From contig JAFEUB010001051.1 in the NCBI GenBank assembly GCA_024529925.1, positions 1,350,001-1,414,000 of the forward strand: DNA of 64,000 nucleotides, given 5' to 3'. Positions 11,081 to 25,004 of the stretch are shown in pieces. A model generated the notes under the pieces. That model was given only the letters and a program-made list of their open reading frames with translations. It was not told the DNA's origin and searched no databases. Origin of the DNA: Ophthalmolycus amberensis (lineage: Eukaryota; Chordata; Actinopteri; Perciformes; Zoarcidae). The first letter of the stretch is position 1. The number at the start of each line of letters is the position of its first letter. The position numbers were made by a program, and so were the translations under genes.

Positions 11081-13404
11081 CATGTTATTAGTTTCACATG
11101 TTATACAAACCACATGCAGCAGTTATATTTGTGTCTGGCTATGAAGCGTATCAGAGGAAGTGTGAACACTGGAAATAAATAGGGTGCAATACTGTCGATT
11201 CCCTGTTAATGATGATTGTTTTGTACTGTGTTGTATTAAAAAGACAGGCGTTTAGAATTTATCAGACACTCCCAGATGGAGAAACCATTGCTTCTTATGC
11301 TGACTTCAGAAGCTGGATTCTTCTTGTTTATGAACAGATGGTTGTGTGTAAATGTGGCTGCTCCTGGTTTTACATCAACAAGCGTGATCCAATTTGCTGC
11401 AGCTCTCACTCAGTGCTAGTTTACATTTTAAAATCTTTACATTCATGTTGATGTCTCAAACATTTGCACTACGAAATGGGTTAAAGGGCTAAAATGTCAT
11501 GTTCGGGTTATAAAAACATGAATGACTTCTCTTTCGCTCTTTGAATTATGGCGTATGGTTTGAAATGGAATAAAGGTCAGCAAAGTGTTCAATGCACGCA
11601 TGTATGAATGATAAAATACTGTTTTGCACTGAATTGAAACGGCTTTTGCAGCAAATAAATAAATGAAGGAACTTTTGCATTGCATATTTTTATGACACTA
11701 TAATAATTCAACATTTTTAAGCCAGTCATTACACTACAAATGTTTTCTTCAGGGTGTTTTGTATGTAGGAGGAGTAACAGTGAAACCATTCAGCTGACTC
11801 CAACAGAGTGTCGTATATATTACTTATCCTTTTTGTTTGTACAAGAGATCGATCCTGAATCTAGTTAAAACGATAGAATAACTTAGTTGAATTGACAGAA
11901 CTTTTTTTTTTTTTTACAGTAGCGGCAGATGTTTTCTCATTATAATGAGAAACATTTTCTGGGAGCTTGAAATAAGCCCCCCGACTGATCGCTAGGCTGG
12001 TCTCGTTTCTACTGCTAACACCAGCACCTGTTGTAGGCAGCTTTGTCTGGACACCTGTGATGCACTCACACACAATAACAGAGTGTATACACTACAGAGT
12101 AATGTGATACATGGGGAAGCTTTTTCAGACAGAGAGCAATCATCAGTCATTTGAGAGACACACACCCAGGCTTCTCCTGTCAGTCTGCGTTCTGGCAGCT
12201 GGGTCCCTACAGTCCTCGTCCTTTTACACAGGAAGACGACACTGGAGGCCGACTTCATGCACGACCACTGAGTTCCACTGACAGGCCACATCATAACGCA
12301 GCTGCTCTCTTCATACACGACAAAAACAATAAAATTTCAATTTTGCATGGAGTTTACAGAAAATGCACAGTAATTACATGTAATACATGAAGTATGAATG
12401 GATATGTTACCAAGACAATATTTTAAGCTTTTGAGGTCACCACACATTTAACTTTAACTTCAGTTCATTTAAAGTGCACATTGCCCAGAGAGTCTCTTTA
12501 CAAGTCAGTGAAAACAACACAATAGTGCATGTAAAAGTACACACATGCGAACTCACACACACAAACACAGGTAATGAAGTTAGTATGACAACAAGGTTGG
12601 GGTTAGTACATTTTAACATTAACCTTTTAAATGAAGCCACCTTCACATAAAACTACTGGATAAATTGTTTCAAAAATAATTAGCGTATCAGTGTCATGGC
12701 ATTTAAAGATAAATAAATGTGTGTATTTAGTGTGTACACAGACAGATCTTGAGGAATTATTTTTAATTATCTGCAGCAAAAGCAATAATCAAAAGTAACA
12801 TCATTAAAAAGTGACAGCGCAGCATGAATACAGGACGCACAGAATGGCACCTTTATGCAGTACAGCGAGAAGTGGACAAACAGATTGCGGAGACATACTA
12901 GACTTATAAAACACTGCACTTAATAAGTAAACATCCCACAGGATTATGTGAATACTCTCAAGTACATCATGGGGAGCATTTCATTTTAAAATGCCAAAAG
13001 TATACTAGAGAACGAGAAACATTAAAGAGGGAAATCAGAAAGCCTGGAGTGGAACAAACTGAGTCAGAAAATGTATTTGACTTTGGGTTAGGGAGACTAT
13101 TCCAATAGGTCAAGAGGATTGAGAGTTCAGTGATTCTTTTTTGGGGGGTTCCCAACATAGTGGATGGTGGTATTGCACCCTAAATGCACCCTATTGCGGT
13201 TGCCACCCACCATAAAAATGTTGCAGAACCAGAAGCGTGTTAATCCGTATAGTACGTGGAGACCATACTCCTCTTGCAGGTTTACTGTAAGGTTCCAAAG
13301 CATACAACCACAGCCCCTTAACTATACCTGCAGCTCACTTCATAACACTGATTTCACAGAATGCAACACAAGTATTCACATTTAAATCACACGTTCGGTT
13401 GATT
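11081..13404. other. Intergenic region after thtpa
   Basis: 3' UTR of thtpa, then AT-rich sequence. The short open frames here have no family resemblance, no splice context and no codon bias, so no gene is called. Confidence 0.5.
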
Positions 13405-13437
13405 GACACCCGGCAAATTAATGATTTGCCGGGTGTC
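13405..13437. repeat. Perfect 14-bp inverted repeat at the LINE 5' end
   Basis: Arms 13405-13418 and 13424-13437 are exact reverse complements around the loop TAATG. The right arm is genuine LINE coding sequence (LPGV); the left arm is an inverted copy at the truncation point. Confidence 0.9.
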
Positions 13438-14722
13438 TGCGATGGGTGTGATATTCAAATGTACGCTGACGATACAGTGATTTATGTGCACGCAAAGAAC
13501 AAAGAACAAGCTGCACTTAAACTCACGTCCACAATGACAAATGTAACTAAATGGCTTGCAGATTCCTGCCTTCACCTAAATGTTAAAACAGCAAATGTTT
13601 GTGTGTTCTTCAAAAAGAGAGCTTGCAAAGTGTCACTGGAGCCAGATGTTTATGTTGCTGGTGAGAGGCTACAGGTAGTGTCAGATTTTAAATATTTAGG
13701 AATTTTTATTGATTCTAATCTCTCTTTTAAAAAACAGGTAAAACATGTGACAAATGTCTTAAAATTGAATCTCATGAATTTTAGATATATCAGACACTGT
13801 CTAACCATGCAAGCTGCAAAATTGTATTTTAATGCAATGATTATCCCCCATCTGACCTACTGCTTAACCAGCTGGGCACAAGCCAGCAGCACGACATTAA
13901 AATCTATTCATATTCTCCATAAACAAGCCCTAAAAACACTTGATAAAAAACCCAAAAGTCACCATCACTGCAATATTCTCACCAAACATCATATCCTGAG
14001 TTGGGAGAACATCATTAAATTCACTGATGTGTGTCTGGTTTTTAAAATTTTACATGGTATGGCCCCACCTCCACTTGGTGATTTTATGAAACAAAGCACT
14101 CAAAGCAGCAGACTCACTAGATCTGCTTCAAGAGGTGATTGTGTCATTCCACATACGTCAAGCTCGTTCAGTAAATCTACATTCTCTGCGAAGTCAGCTC
14201 ACTCGTGGAATGCTGTGCCACCACACATATGCACACAAAACACGGACCAAACATTCAAGCTGCACTTCAAGAAATGGCTTGTTGCCAATCAGGTGTGCAA
14301 GCATTGATGTACTGTCTGTCCTGCCTGCTTGTTTTGCCTATATGTGCATTTGTCTTGATCAGTGTTGCTATTTTCCATTTTTTTGATGTGTATGTTAAGT
14401 GCTTCAGTGTTACATGTGCTTGTCCTGTAGGTGGGTCTGTTCTGCGTGACGCATGCTGAAACCTGTTATGTCTGCTCTGCTTTAATGTCGTACACTTTTC
14501 TTTTGCTGTGTTTCGGTTTTGTCTATATGTTGCTGTCTGTTTCTCTATGAATTTTAACTCCGTTTCAATTTGAGATTTTGTTATTTTAGGCTGCCTTGAA
14601 ACATCTGGCCGGGGACAGCAGATGGAAATTACCCTCTCTGGCTAACTCTGGCTCACTTACAGTGTAACTGTTGATTAGTGTGCATTGTCCCTGAAAAATA
14701 AATAAAATTTAAAAAAAATTTA
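13405..14722 (+). mobile_element. 5'-truncated non-LTR retrotransposon (LINE) with RT C-terminal part
   Basis: An open frame from about 13414 to the stop at 14305-14307 encodes the C-terminal part of a LINE reverse transcriptase. It starts at INDLPG, followed by the catalytic MYADDTVIY box (about 13459-13485), then FKYLGIFID and the thumb/C-terminal region ending in LHFKKWLVANQ. The upstream fingers, the endonuclease and ORF1 are absent, so the copy is dead on arrival. A 3' UTR follows, ending in an A-rich AATAAATAAAATTTAAAAA tail at about 14696-14720. The frame is still open, suggesting a fairly young insertion. The clade was not determined. Confidence 0.88.
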
Positions 14723-15289
14723 ATCGCTGAGATATGCACCAAAGCTATCCACCAGCTATAGCTAGATTATGTGATTAAGGACGCCCGGGAACAGATGCCT
14801 CAAACAGCAACTGTACCACCAAGTGCAACCCTTAACAACGCATTATGATGTCCTATTAGGTGTGACATCTTCATAGTAAATGTGTTTTTCAGGAGCCCTG
14901 GGCTTATTTCCCCTTCAGGTTTATTTTGCAAACCAAATGAATGGCAAATTAATACCAAGCACAATGATCTCTTAACATTTCAAAGCAAAGATCAGGGCAG
15001 ATAATTAGGCTTAGCAAAAAAACTGAATGTCACTTTCACTTGTAAGGAAATGAATTCATCTATGGGGTGAGGAATATTTCAACAGCCTGGGAATTTTGTT
15101 TGACATCTTATGTCAGAGTTGTATGATAGACTTTTATCTTATCTCAGTTTAACTGGTTTCTGCCTGTTTCTTTTCTGTATATGCCTTTATGATTTGTTTT
15201 GCGTAAATCCTTTTTTGGTTTGAATATATTATATATATACAACTATATATATACTCCTATGTTTTGAACTGCCATTGGTTTTCAGTCAA
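14723..15289. other. Intergenic region upstream of dcaf11
   Basis: AT-rich, with a short TATATA run near 15226-15252. No coding or RNA feature seen. Confidence 0.5.
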
Positions 15290-15900
15290 ACAGCGCGGCT
15301 GATCACGTGACGGGGAAGGGGCAGGGGCACGCGCAGGGTTTTTTCACACTTTTGTAAACAACATGGCGATTCACGACTGGCCCTGCTAGCCAACAGATCA
15401 GACCTCACTGTGTTGCTGTCAAACCTCAGCTGTTTTTGCGCCACAAACGTTGGGCGCTAGACCTCGCGGTAGTTACGCGTCGGGGCAAAATTATTAAGTT
15501 CGCCCCGAAACGACAAGAGAGCTGGACCGCCGAGCTGTCAAGGAGACCGTTTGACAGCCAGACGGTAATGTTAACGTCAAGTCGTTAGCATCCTTAGCTA
15601 GCTCAACAAAAATGTACCTGTGCATCTTAATGGCGATGAGCTAACGCACAGTACGAATGTGCCGGTGGAGCTGTTTGCAGAACAAGTAGTTTGTTCTTTT
15701 TGTAGAAGTGGAAGTACGGTGGCTCGAGCAAATCGCTTGAATTGATGTCAATTTAGCTAACGTTAACGCAGCCTCTCCTGCAGCCATTATTACCTAACTT
15801 CTGTTTTCCCCATCTCCTCTCTGCTCACCATCAACACACCCTGCATCTGTGTTCCCCTGGCTTCCCCCAGGTAAATCTAAAGCTGTCATTTCATTTCTAA
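15290..15900 (+). promoter_or_regulatory. Promoter and 5' UTR of dcaf11
   Basis: GC-rich block with a TCACGTGA E-box (15303-15310; USF/TFE-type) and AACATGGCG at about 15360-15368, a YY1-like site that also opens an 8-codon upstream ORF (stop TAG about 15388). A donor-like AGACG/GTAATG near 15564 and the acceptor CTTCCCCCAG at 15861-15870 suggest a non-coding first exon, with exon 2 starting at 15871, 30 bases before the ATG. Confidence 0.55.
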
Positions 15901-18742
15901 ATGTTCTCCTCGCTAGGCCCTTTTCAGTCTAAGGGCTCTCAGTCCAGTTCTGGGATGTCTGGTGGAAGGGGCTCTTCCAGTGGCAACCCAGCTGAGCAGC
16001 CTGAAGCACCAGAACCGAACCAGAGCAGCAGCAGCAGTAGTAGTAGCAGCAGCAGCAGCAGCCGGGGCCGCAGGACGGCAGACAGGCAGCAAGGAGACAG
16101 ACAGACCGCATCAGAGGAGGACGTTGACTTAGCTGAAGTGCTGGCTTACCTACTGAGGAGGTGAAATCAGACGATTTTTTGTATTTTTACAACACTGACA
16201 ATGACGATAACACAACAAACAGTGTTTGTACTTTACACTTTCTGGGCCCGGTTTGTTGTCTTGTGGTGATGTGTTTTTTATTCATTTGAATAATGTCACA
16301 AATCCGATTTGGATTCATTGGTTGTTAAACTAATGTGGTGTGTGTGTGTGTGTGTGCAGGGGCCAGGTCCGGCTGGTCCATGGGAGTGGAGCCACAGGGC
16401 TGCAGCTGGTCCAGTCCTACTCTGACTCTGATGAGGACAGCGACGGAGCCTGGGATGGTCGGCTGGGGGACCGCTACAATCCACCAGGTAACCTCCTACT
16501 GACACCGCTCACTGTCCACAGGCCTGATGGGAGAAACATCAATTGTATCTCGCTTACTCTTCTTCTGAAACGTACAGTTACAACAGCCACACGCATTAGA
16601 AGGCTCATGATGGACTCAAAAAAACATTCACTTTGCTGTATTATTTCACAGTGTTTTTGGACAGTGTGCTTTCGGCTGTTTGTAGTCTGTGTAGTTGGAG
16701 TCCAATCAATACCCCTGAAGCAGAATCGGGATGAATCCATGCAAGTCATGCAGGGTTTTCTACTAGTGCGTGCAATGTCCAGCTGGGTGGAAATAGTAGC
16801 GGGGGGGGGGGACGCATATTAAGTGGGAAACGTTGAGCGTCAAACACTTCATTTCCTGCATTCTGGTGAATCTTTATGCACAAATTGATGATGGAAATGT
16901 ATTTATTTATGTAAATCAGGCGCCAGGTGACAATTCAAAATACAAAAATATAACATGCTCTGTCAGCCCTCAGCTGCTGCTGCTCTTTTCCTTTAGTGTG
17001 ACATAGACGTGTAATATGATAAAAGAATGAAGTTGTTACTACATGCAGTGAGAGGGATAAAGCAGCAGACCTATTATAATTGGGTTTCATATATTGTGCA
17101 ATATAACGTCGTTTTTTTACTCAGTGTATCAAATGTGAGAAATTGCTGAAATATGGTTCTTTCTTGGTCCTTTTTGGCCGCTCCAAGCACCCGTACCGTA
17201 ACATTACCAATATACGAGCATAACAATCCAAGTAGCGGGGTTTTAGTTATTTCTTTGTGCTTATTTTACAAGATACTGCATGGCTCTTCAACCCTCCAAC
17301 AATTTTATTCTAACAGCTTATGATGAAACAAAACATCAACAAGGTTAGACTATAGATATACAACAGTACTCTACAAAACGAGCTCAATCTGCTTTTTCAT
17401 GAACAAAATAAATAATGTTAAAGGGGTCGTTGTGTCTCAGTAAGTGTCTGCCATGAGAGGCTCCTCCCTCCCTCGCCTCTGTCTGCTTCTCAGTAGCCGG
17501 TCTGTGAGCGTGACTTGGCTGGCGAGCAAGCTACTTGTTGAGTTTGAGAAGAAGTCTTTCGTGCTACCTTCTCCTCAAGTGACAGACAAGCACGCTCTGC
17601 CTAATTGGATTCAAGGCACCTTGAATCAAAAGGGCGAGAAGCAACTCGCTATAAAAAGAATCCGTAAGGAAGTTGTCGTCTTAAAATGTCTTAATATCCA
17701 GCCGACAGCTTATGGAAAACCCTGGTCATGTGTCTTCCAGTGGTGGAGTAATGCTGTTCTCCTGTATTCAGTCAAAATACATTTGTGTTGAAACGGTTAG
17801 ATGTCATGTGGTAATTAAGACCAAGTTTTGTTTTGTGTCATCTTCCTAGTGGACACCCAACCCGACACACATGAAGTGGACCAAAGTGAGATCCGAACTC
17901 AGATCATGCTGGCCACCGGCTCCTTGACCGGGAAAGGCCGCCACGGTTTCACCCACATGCTGACAGAGGTCACCCCGCACAGATAATAAACTACATTTTG
18001 AGGACTACGAATGTAGCGAGATGATTTTGTTTGTGTCCGCCAGTTTAATTCCAAATGAATGTTGACCAGTTTGATGTTTTCTGCTGAACTCTTTTTGCTG
18101 TTTAGAGGAGGCAGGGCAGATGGAGAGGTTCCAGTTTTTCTCACGGAGAGTGCAGTCGCATCCGCACACAGTACGTGTCGTTTTGTATGTTTTATGAAAA
18201 TGTACAATAGACTAGACGTGACGCTTACAAGACGACTCATCCTGTTGTCTGTCAAATGATATTGACCCTTTTTTTCTTTTCCTTCGCAGTTTTCTGCCAA
18301 ACTACGTATCCCACAAGGATACGTACCAGCAGAAAGCCTTCTGTGGAGTGTACAGCGAGGATGGCGGCATGTTCCTGTCTGCCTGCCAAGGTAAATAACC
18401 CGAGATCCAACATGAGAGCCCAGAGGCACTGAATCAGATCTGATAGGGGTTCCTCGTGTTTGTTTAAAACTGTGCAGACCGCCGAATCATCGAGGCCGAT
18501 CGTGTAGTGTCACATACAGAACGTATTACTGACTTTTAAAAATTCTATTGATGCAACAACAACTATCAGACATCAAATGTGTTTGAAAACGAACTGAAGA
18601 AGTATTCGAAAATACCAAATCTTGTTGCACCGTGTCATAGTTCTCCCTGATTTACTTTGTGTTTTGTCAGCAAACAATACATGCGAGAGTCAACGGGTCT
18701 CACCCAGATACGTCACGTGATAACAGCCACCCATTGTCTGAT

Positions 18743-18827
<85 letters not shown>

Positions 18828-19434
18828 CATCCTGATGCTCGCTGCAGACCAGAACATCCGCTTGTACGACACCACCAGGGGCCGCTTTCACTTACGGCGA
18901 ACAGTGAAGGCTCGCGACGTGGGCTGGAGCGTGCTGGACGTCTGCTTCACCCCCGACGGACAAAATGTGCTCTACTCCAGCTGGTCCGACTACAGTAAGG
19001 CTAACCGACCTCAACAGACACAATGATGCTAGTTAGCGTAGCAGCTATTGATCCTATTGACACTTTAGCCTTTGCATCACAGTTGCAAGGTGCGCTCTGC
19101 GTTGCCGTGCACCTTTAAACATTGTTCTAAATGTCGGATAAAAGAGCTTCAAAGATTTTCTTGAATAAACATCTGACTAATGCGTATTCCCCTCTATGTT
19201 GTTTTATTCACACGTTCTCTGTCTCTGTGCGTCTTCCCCGCAGTTCACTTGTGCAGCATAGATGGAGACAGTGAAAACCACACCGCCCTGGACCTCAAGT
19301 TAGTGTTCCCCTCATAGTAACTTTTAACATTACGGAGCAGGTCATCTATCACTTCCTACCAGCCGGCCCTCCTCTCCCCTCATTACCGTCTGGATGAATG
19401 ATGCTGTCAGAGCTTGTCACCTCAACATCCATCC

Positions 19435-19475
<41 letters not shown>

Positions 19476-22370
19476 TTGTTAACTGGAGACATCATTATTT
19501 CAACAAAGCACCACCATTCAGCTCACAGCACTCGTAACAATAGCATTGTTTCGAGCTTTTTGGCGTGGGACGACGTACAGTAGACGGTGTAGTTGTGATT
19601 CAATAATGCTGCTACTGCTGCAGTGTCAACCTGCTTGTGTGTGCTGCTGTTTCTTTTGTAGTCCAGATGAGAGGAGGTTCTGTGTGTTCTCACTGGCTGC
19701 GTCCACAGATGGCAACGAGATCCTGGGAGGGTGAGCGCAATTTTGCGTTCATAAAGCACACTCAGTCGCATTTAACCTCTTCATTAGAACGTGTTCACAC
19801 TCTCTCCTTCTCTCTCCTTTCAGAGCAAACGATGGCTGCCTTTACGTTTTCGATCTCGAGCAGAATAAACGAACGCTGAAGGTTAGTTTGTCTGAGTGGC
19901 GTTTGTGTTTTTCTTCGCGGCCGCCTCTGTCTGTGATCAAGGTGAGCCAGACCTGAACGCGTGCCGGCTCACATAAAGTTTCACACCGCCCTGTAATGTA
20001 GTCCAGCTCCACCATGCAATGGGACAGCGGGGGTTAAACCCACCTCTCCCCCCCCCCCCCCCTGTGTAGAAGTCAGTAGCTGGCCTCCACCATCTGCTTC
20101 ACCGCTGTACATGCTCTTTCTCATACTGCTCCTCTTATTACCTCTGCGCCAGTGTGTCTGCGCTTAATCTCTGAACTGCTGAATTTTCACCGAAAGGAAA
20201 AAGTCTATATTTCTCTTATTGTTAACACATCCCATGAAAAGACTAAAACCAACAATAAGCGGATCCTCTCTACATGAATTGTCTGTGGCCAAAGCCTGAT
20301 ATATCGTATTGTTCTGTGCCATAGAGCTCCATTTCTAAACTTCTACAAACCGGTAGACTCGCTGACATGCTCCTTTATAACAGTAGACGCCGTAGGTTTA
20401 TCTTGATTCAATCCCACGTAAACCTTACTGCTGCTGTTAATAGCCGCTAGATCACCAAATTAGCGGGTGAAAAATAGTCCCCAACAAATGCTCTATTTAG
20501 GAACGGTTCTCTGAGCGTCTTCCAGCAGCATGCAGCTGAATCAAGTGCCTCTCAGTTCGAGGACACTTCCCTGCTCGTCTGCTGCAGACAACTCTCGTAA
20601 TAATAATGTTTTTTAAGTCTCAGTTTCCTTCAGTCTTCCAGAAAACGCACACGCAGACAAAGGCACTTTCACACACGCACGCATGTATGCTACACACTGT
20701 CTCTCACAGAGGAAATCACACACACACACACACTCCCTGGCTCGCTCACACTCCACACAGACTGTCTTTTCTTTCGCGTCTCTCTCCGCTCGTCTAGATC
20801 GATGCCCACGAGGACGACGTGAATGCGGTGGCGTTCGCCGACAGCTCGTCCCAGCTGCTCTTCTCTGGCAGCGACGACGCGCTGTGCAAGGTGTGGGACA
20901 GACGGACACTGCGGGAGGACAGACCGCAGCCTGTCGGACAGCTGGCCGGCCACCGAGACGGCATCACCTTCATCCATAGCAAGGTAGGGGAGGAGGAGGG
21001 GGGTGTATGCCGGTATTTTATCAATCTGTCAATGACTAGTTCCCCAAAAGCCTCATGGGTAGTTGGATTTGACCGATGATTGGTTGGAAGTTGATGAATT
21101 CAATGCTAATATTATCCCAGTGTAATGTGTCTTCAGTCCGGTGTATTGGTCTAACCCTGAGATTTGTTTTCTTTAATTTGGTCGTCCTCGTCATGACTGT
21201 GCCAGGGTGACGCACGCTATCTGATCAGCAACTCGAAGGACCAGTCCATCAAGCTCTGGGACGTCAGGAAGTTCTCGCCCAAAGAGGGTTTAGCAGCTTC
21301 CCGCCTGGCTGTCACCCAACAGAACTGGGACTACCGCTGGCAGCAGGTTCCCCAGAGAGGTGAGGGAGTAAGGCAGAAGATTGGGGGGGGGGAGCGAGGG
21401 ACCTACTGGTGGTGACACGGAGAGGAGGAGGAAAGTTAGAGGGCAAGAGGAGGGGAGGTCTCGTGGAGGAGGATATAAAGATGGAAGAAGGGAGAGTGGG
21501 CCAATGACAGAGAGGTGAAACGTTGGTGTGTATGTGTGGTGAAGTTAAGAGGATACGACAGCATTTAAACCACACATAGAGAAGTGAGTGATTACCATTA
21601 CAAGTCATAGAGGAGGGGGAGGCGTAGAGGACAGGTGACGGATAGTAGTGTACACATTTCTTTTCACCAGATCTTAGACGTTTAGGATGTCATTGCTCAG
21701 TCAATTGCACCAAACGAATGTGAGGTAGATTATGACTTCTGAAAACGATTTCTGGCGATTCCTAAAAAAATGTTATGCGTCCCTTTCAGCCCTGAAGAGA
21801 CACAAGCTGACAGGCGACACGTCGGTGATGACCTACCGCGGTCACGGCGTCCTGCACACCCTCATCCGCAGCCGCTTCTCCCCAGAGTTCACCACTGGAC
21901 AGAGGTTCATCTACTCCGGCTGCTCCACCGGCAAAATCATCAGTGAGTCCGGGATTGATTTAAACAGGACACGATATACAGCACACGACGACAAGTAGCT
22001 AAATATTTTTGAATTGTTTGCGTGTGTCCGTCCAGTTTACGATGTCCTGACGGGTGCCGTGGTCTCCAGACTGTCGGGCCACGAGGCGTGCGTGAGGGAC
22101 GTCAGCTGGCACCCCTACGAGGACAACATCGTCAGCAGCTCTGTGAGTGCTGTTAATGCAAACTGTGTGAAAGCTTGTGATCATGAATATTACATAAAAA
22201 ATGTTTAAATGGGAATTAAACCAGTTGTTGATCCATCGAAGGCCTTTTTTTAAATCTCTGATCGCTCTGCCCTTCTTCCTGTGTCTCCACAGTGGGACGG
22301 AGCGGTGCGGATGTGGGAGCACAGACAGACTCATCCGCTAGAGGAGGAGAGAGAGCGGGACAGAGTCTGA
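15901..22370 (+). CDS. dcaf11: DDB1- and CUL4-associated factor 11 (WD-repeat protein)
   Basis: Substrate receptor of CUL4-DDB1 E3 ubiquitin ligases. Fourteen coding exons: 15901-16160, 16360-16487, 17850-17968, 18106-18170, 18290-18390, 18848-18994, 19244-19298, 19662-19730, 19824-19881, 20798-20983, 21206-21359, 21790-21942, 22036-22142, 22293-22370. All phases join to a 559-residue protein (human about 546). Recognisable blocks: EDVDLAEVLAYLLRRG, WDGRLGDRYNPP, QKAFCGVYSEDG, ARDVGWSVLDVCFTPDG, NDGCLYVFD, HEDDVNAVAFAD, the DDB1-contacting WDXR box in CKVWDRRT, NWDYRWQQVP, SLMTYRGHGVLHTLIR-like TYRGHGVLHTLIR, and ACVRDVSWHP. The N-terminus has an expanded Ser run (about 16021-16062, AGC/AGT repeats) that is fish-specific or variable. 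Next gene downstream is fitm1, as in mammals. Confidence 0.96.
18745..18824. repeat. (TA)n microsatellite just before dcaf11 exon 6
   Basis: About 80 bases of pure TA ending 23 bases before the exon at 18848. The branch/polypyrimidine region is squeezed into the short TTTTCATCCTGATGCTCGC stretch. Confidence 0.95.
19437..19471. repeat. (TG)n microsatellite in dcaf11 intron
   Basis: Pure TG run of about 35 bases between the exons ending 19298 and starting 19662. Confidence 0.95.
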
Positions 22371-25004
22371 CCCCGGGAGGAAGACCTTTCAGAGAGACAA
22401 CGGAAAAGATGTCGCCGCAGGAGGAGGCGAGGCCGGCCCGAACACGGGCGGTCTATATATACGCTCAGAAGGACCGGGAGAGACTTCAATATTTTTTTCA
22501 AATTCAATGCTGGATATTTAATGATTACAGTTATTGCGTGGTTGTGACGTGTTCATTTGGGAAGGCATCATAGCCTTACGTTGTCGGGAGCGGATTAGGG
22601 CACAGTGGGACGGCCTACTTCTGTTTCTGTTTTTTTTTGTTGTCTCACTGTCAACAACAGGCCAGAGCTTTTGAATTTGGCCTGAAACACTGAACGAAAA
22701 TGTGCCGGAGCTGGAAACACGAAGCACCACACCTACTTAAATGTGCTGTTGAAATTGAACGATAAGTTAGTTGTATAAAAGTCAGTGTTGGATATTTGCA
22801 GGGAGGAGCTGGCGACGATAATTCTGAACAAATGTATAGTATTTTAATGGTATGTGCATTCAGGGAGTGTATTTAGATAGTTGTCAGTGGTGCTGATTTG
22901 GACTCTTGCTGGTGGGAATAACGCAAGCTTCGTCCAGTTTGAGGCGCCGGCACGTTCAAAGGTCTACATCTGGAGACTGATTGTTTTATAATAACCCACT
23001 ACGTCATATACCGATTGCCTGAATCGCGACTCCTGAACCCGGCAGACGTGTCGCTGACCAGAGGTCCCCGTTGGGCCACGTCTCGGTCAGCTGTTCAGGG
23101 GGAACTTCCTGTGTTTCAGCTTCCTGTGTCGGGAGATTCCCAGCACACCACGGTGACCAAGACACCCGAACGCACTTAGCGTTACCGAGTCTCTTCGTTT
23201 CACTGTCGAACTCGCAACGATCTTATGTTCTATCCTCTTTATGTCACCTCAAAGCCTGCGGTCTTTAGTCTGAGGTCTTATATTATTGATCCTGGGTCAG
23301 CGTTCAGCTCTGTAAACACGAGCCCTGAGCCCATTTAACAGAAGAAAAAAAAGAGTGATTGGTTGGCCACTATAAACCTGTGATCAGTTTAAGAGCTTTG
23401 AATGTGTGTGATAACATGTTGAGACTCTGTGAAGGGACTGGGGATGTGTGTGCGTGGATCAAAACTCACACACTGATCTGTATATGCAATTTTCAGGTGT
23501 TTTCATCAAAGCCCATATTTCACCGTTGTTTTACAGTAACAATAAAACCTTTAATGTACGGCCACAACCTGGAGCGTTACACTGAGTGTTTGCTGCTGTT
23601 ATTGAGAAGAAATTACCTTTTTTTTAATTTATATATTTGCATTATCAGGCTTTAAACATGCAAATGTGTGACACTGAGAAAATGCAACAATTCCGCACCG
23701 TTACCGGTGAACTAAATGGAGATAAGCGTTCATTTGCACTAATATATAATTCCGTCACACTGAACAAACATCACGTGCCGTTTCTTTGGCCAGTAGCACA
23801 TGACGGACAATTAGTAGCTGCAGGATCCCAAAGCAGAGTCGCTTCAAGGGCGTCGTAATGACAGCAATGCAGTTAAGTGGTCTAAAATTAGACGGATTCT
23901 TTGGCGTGCATGGTTTCATTTACACTTACTGTTCCTGCTTTATACAATACTTAACGCGGTAGGGGGGGGGGGAATAATGTATCATCTCAGTTTCAGTGAA
24001 AGGAAAAGCTCTTCAGATAAATGATCAGCAAGAGGAGGACACAGCTCAGGGAAAATTAGCTGAGTTCAGCATGCAGATGTTTTTGTAGCGCTCAGAATAT
24101 CCTTACGCTGTTAAAACTGCGTCACTTAAAGAAAACATAACCTTCCCCCCCCCCATATGGACTCCAGCAGTACTTCTCTTAGTATGGATATACAGTCCAT
24201 GTATAGGAGTGGGACTGGATGTCCTGTCTTGTGAAAACAGTTCTTGGTGTGTTTTTTATTGAGCATAAATCCCACAGAAAGACTAAATTTACTCAATCTG
24301 GCTCTGGGAGCCGGAGAGCTTTAAGAGGCTCCGGCTCTGGGACCGGGCCTGGAAATCCAGGAGACTGAAAGTGCTGTGAGAAATGCAGCTGTTCATGGCG
24401 CCAAATGCAGACTGGGCAACAGTTTATAACTTAAATTAGTTTTGGCTCCGACAGCTGATTCTAAGAATGGAGGGACTCGAGGAGAACCAAAGAAGGAGCC
24501 AAAGCGATCCATTTTATGTCGGAATGATTCTTTACGCAGGAAAAGACGAGACTTTTTTTAAAGCTAAATGCAAATGTGATTAAACACGCCTGCAGGTCTG
24601 ATTGTAAAGTAGTTGTTTAAAGCCATCATACAAAATGTTGTTTTAATTTGAATTTCAGTTGGCAGCTATAAGGGTCACATTCACAAAGCATTGGGTCATT
24701 GTTTTGAGAATAATGGGGTCAGTTACAGCAGCAGACATTACCATGTCCACCCCTCTGAGTCTGTGTTGGGGGAGGGCCTCTGAGGCTAAAGGGGAGAGAG
24801 GGGTTGTATTTTTATAAAGCATGTGTTCTCCTGCACGCCTGACAGTGATAAAGTGGAAAGGCTCCCAGAGTGGAGCCGGAGTGCCTCTCAAAGACAAAAG
24901 AAAGCGAGGCAGACTCCGCCACGGGGCTCTAATTGGAGGAAAGGAGGAGGAAAACACTGTCAGAATTCAATCCAAAACTACAAGAAGGTGTCGTCGAGAA
25001 GCAG
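22371..25004 (+). other. dcaf11 3' UTR and intergenic region to fitm1
   Basis: The probable dcaf11 3' UTR runs to AATAAA at 23541-23546. Beyond that no coding exon is seen. 24296-24345 contains a GAGCCGGAG / CTCCGGCTC inverted pair (24308-24316 and 24329-24337), resembling the end of a degraded hAT-type DNA transposon (weak call). Confidence 0.45.
23541..23546 (+). terminator. Poly(A) signal, probable end of dcaf11 mRNA
   Basis: Canonical AATAAA in AACAATAAAACC, 1.17 kb after the dcaf11 stop, followed by a TTTTTTTTAA-rich downstream region. Confidence 0.5.

Noticed and set aside
15360..15388. ATG at about 15363 as the dcaf11 start
   Set aside because: Opens only an 8-codon frame; the conserved frame starts at 15901.
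24933..25004. 24-residue N-terminal extension of fitm1
   Set aside because: Requires a TTG start; the first ATG with plausible context is at 25005.
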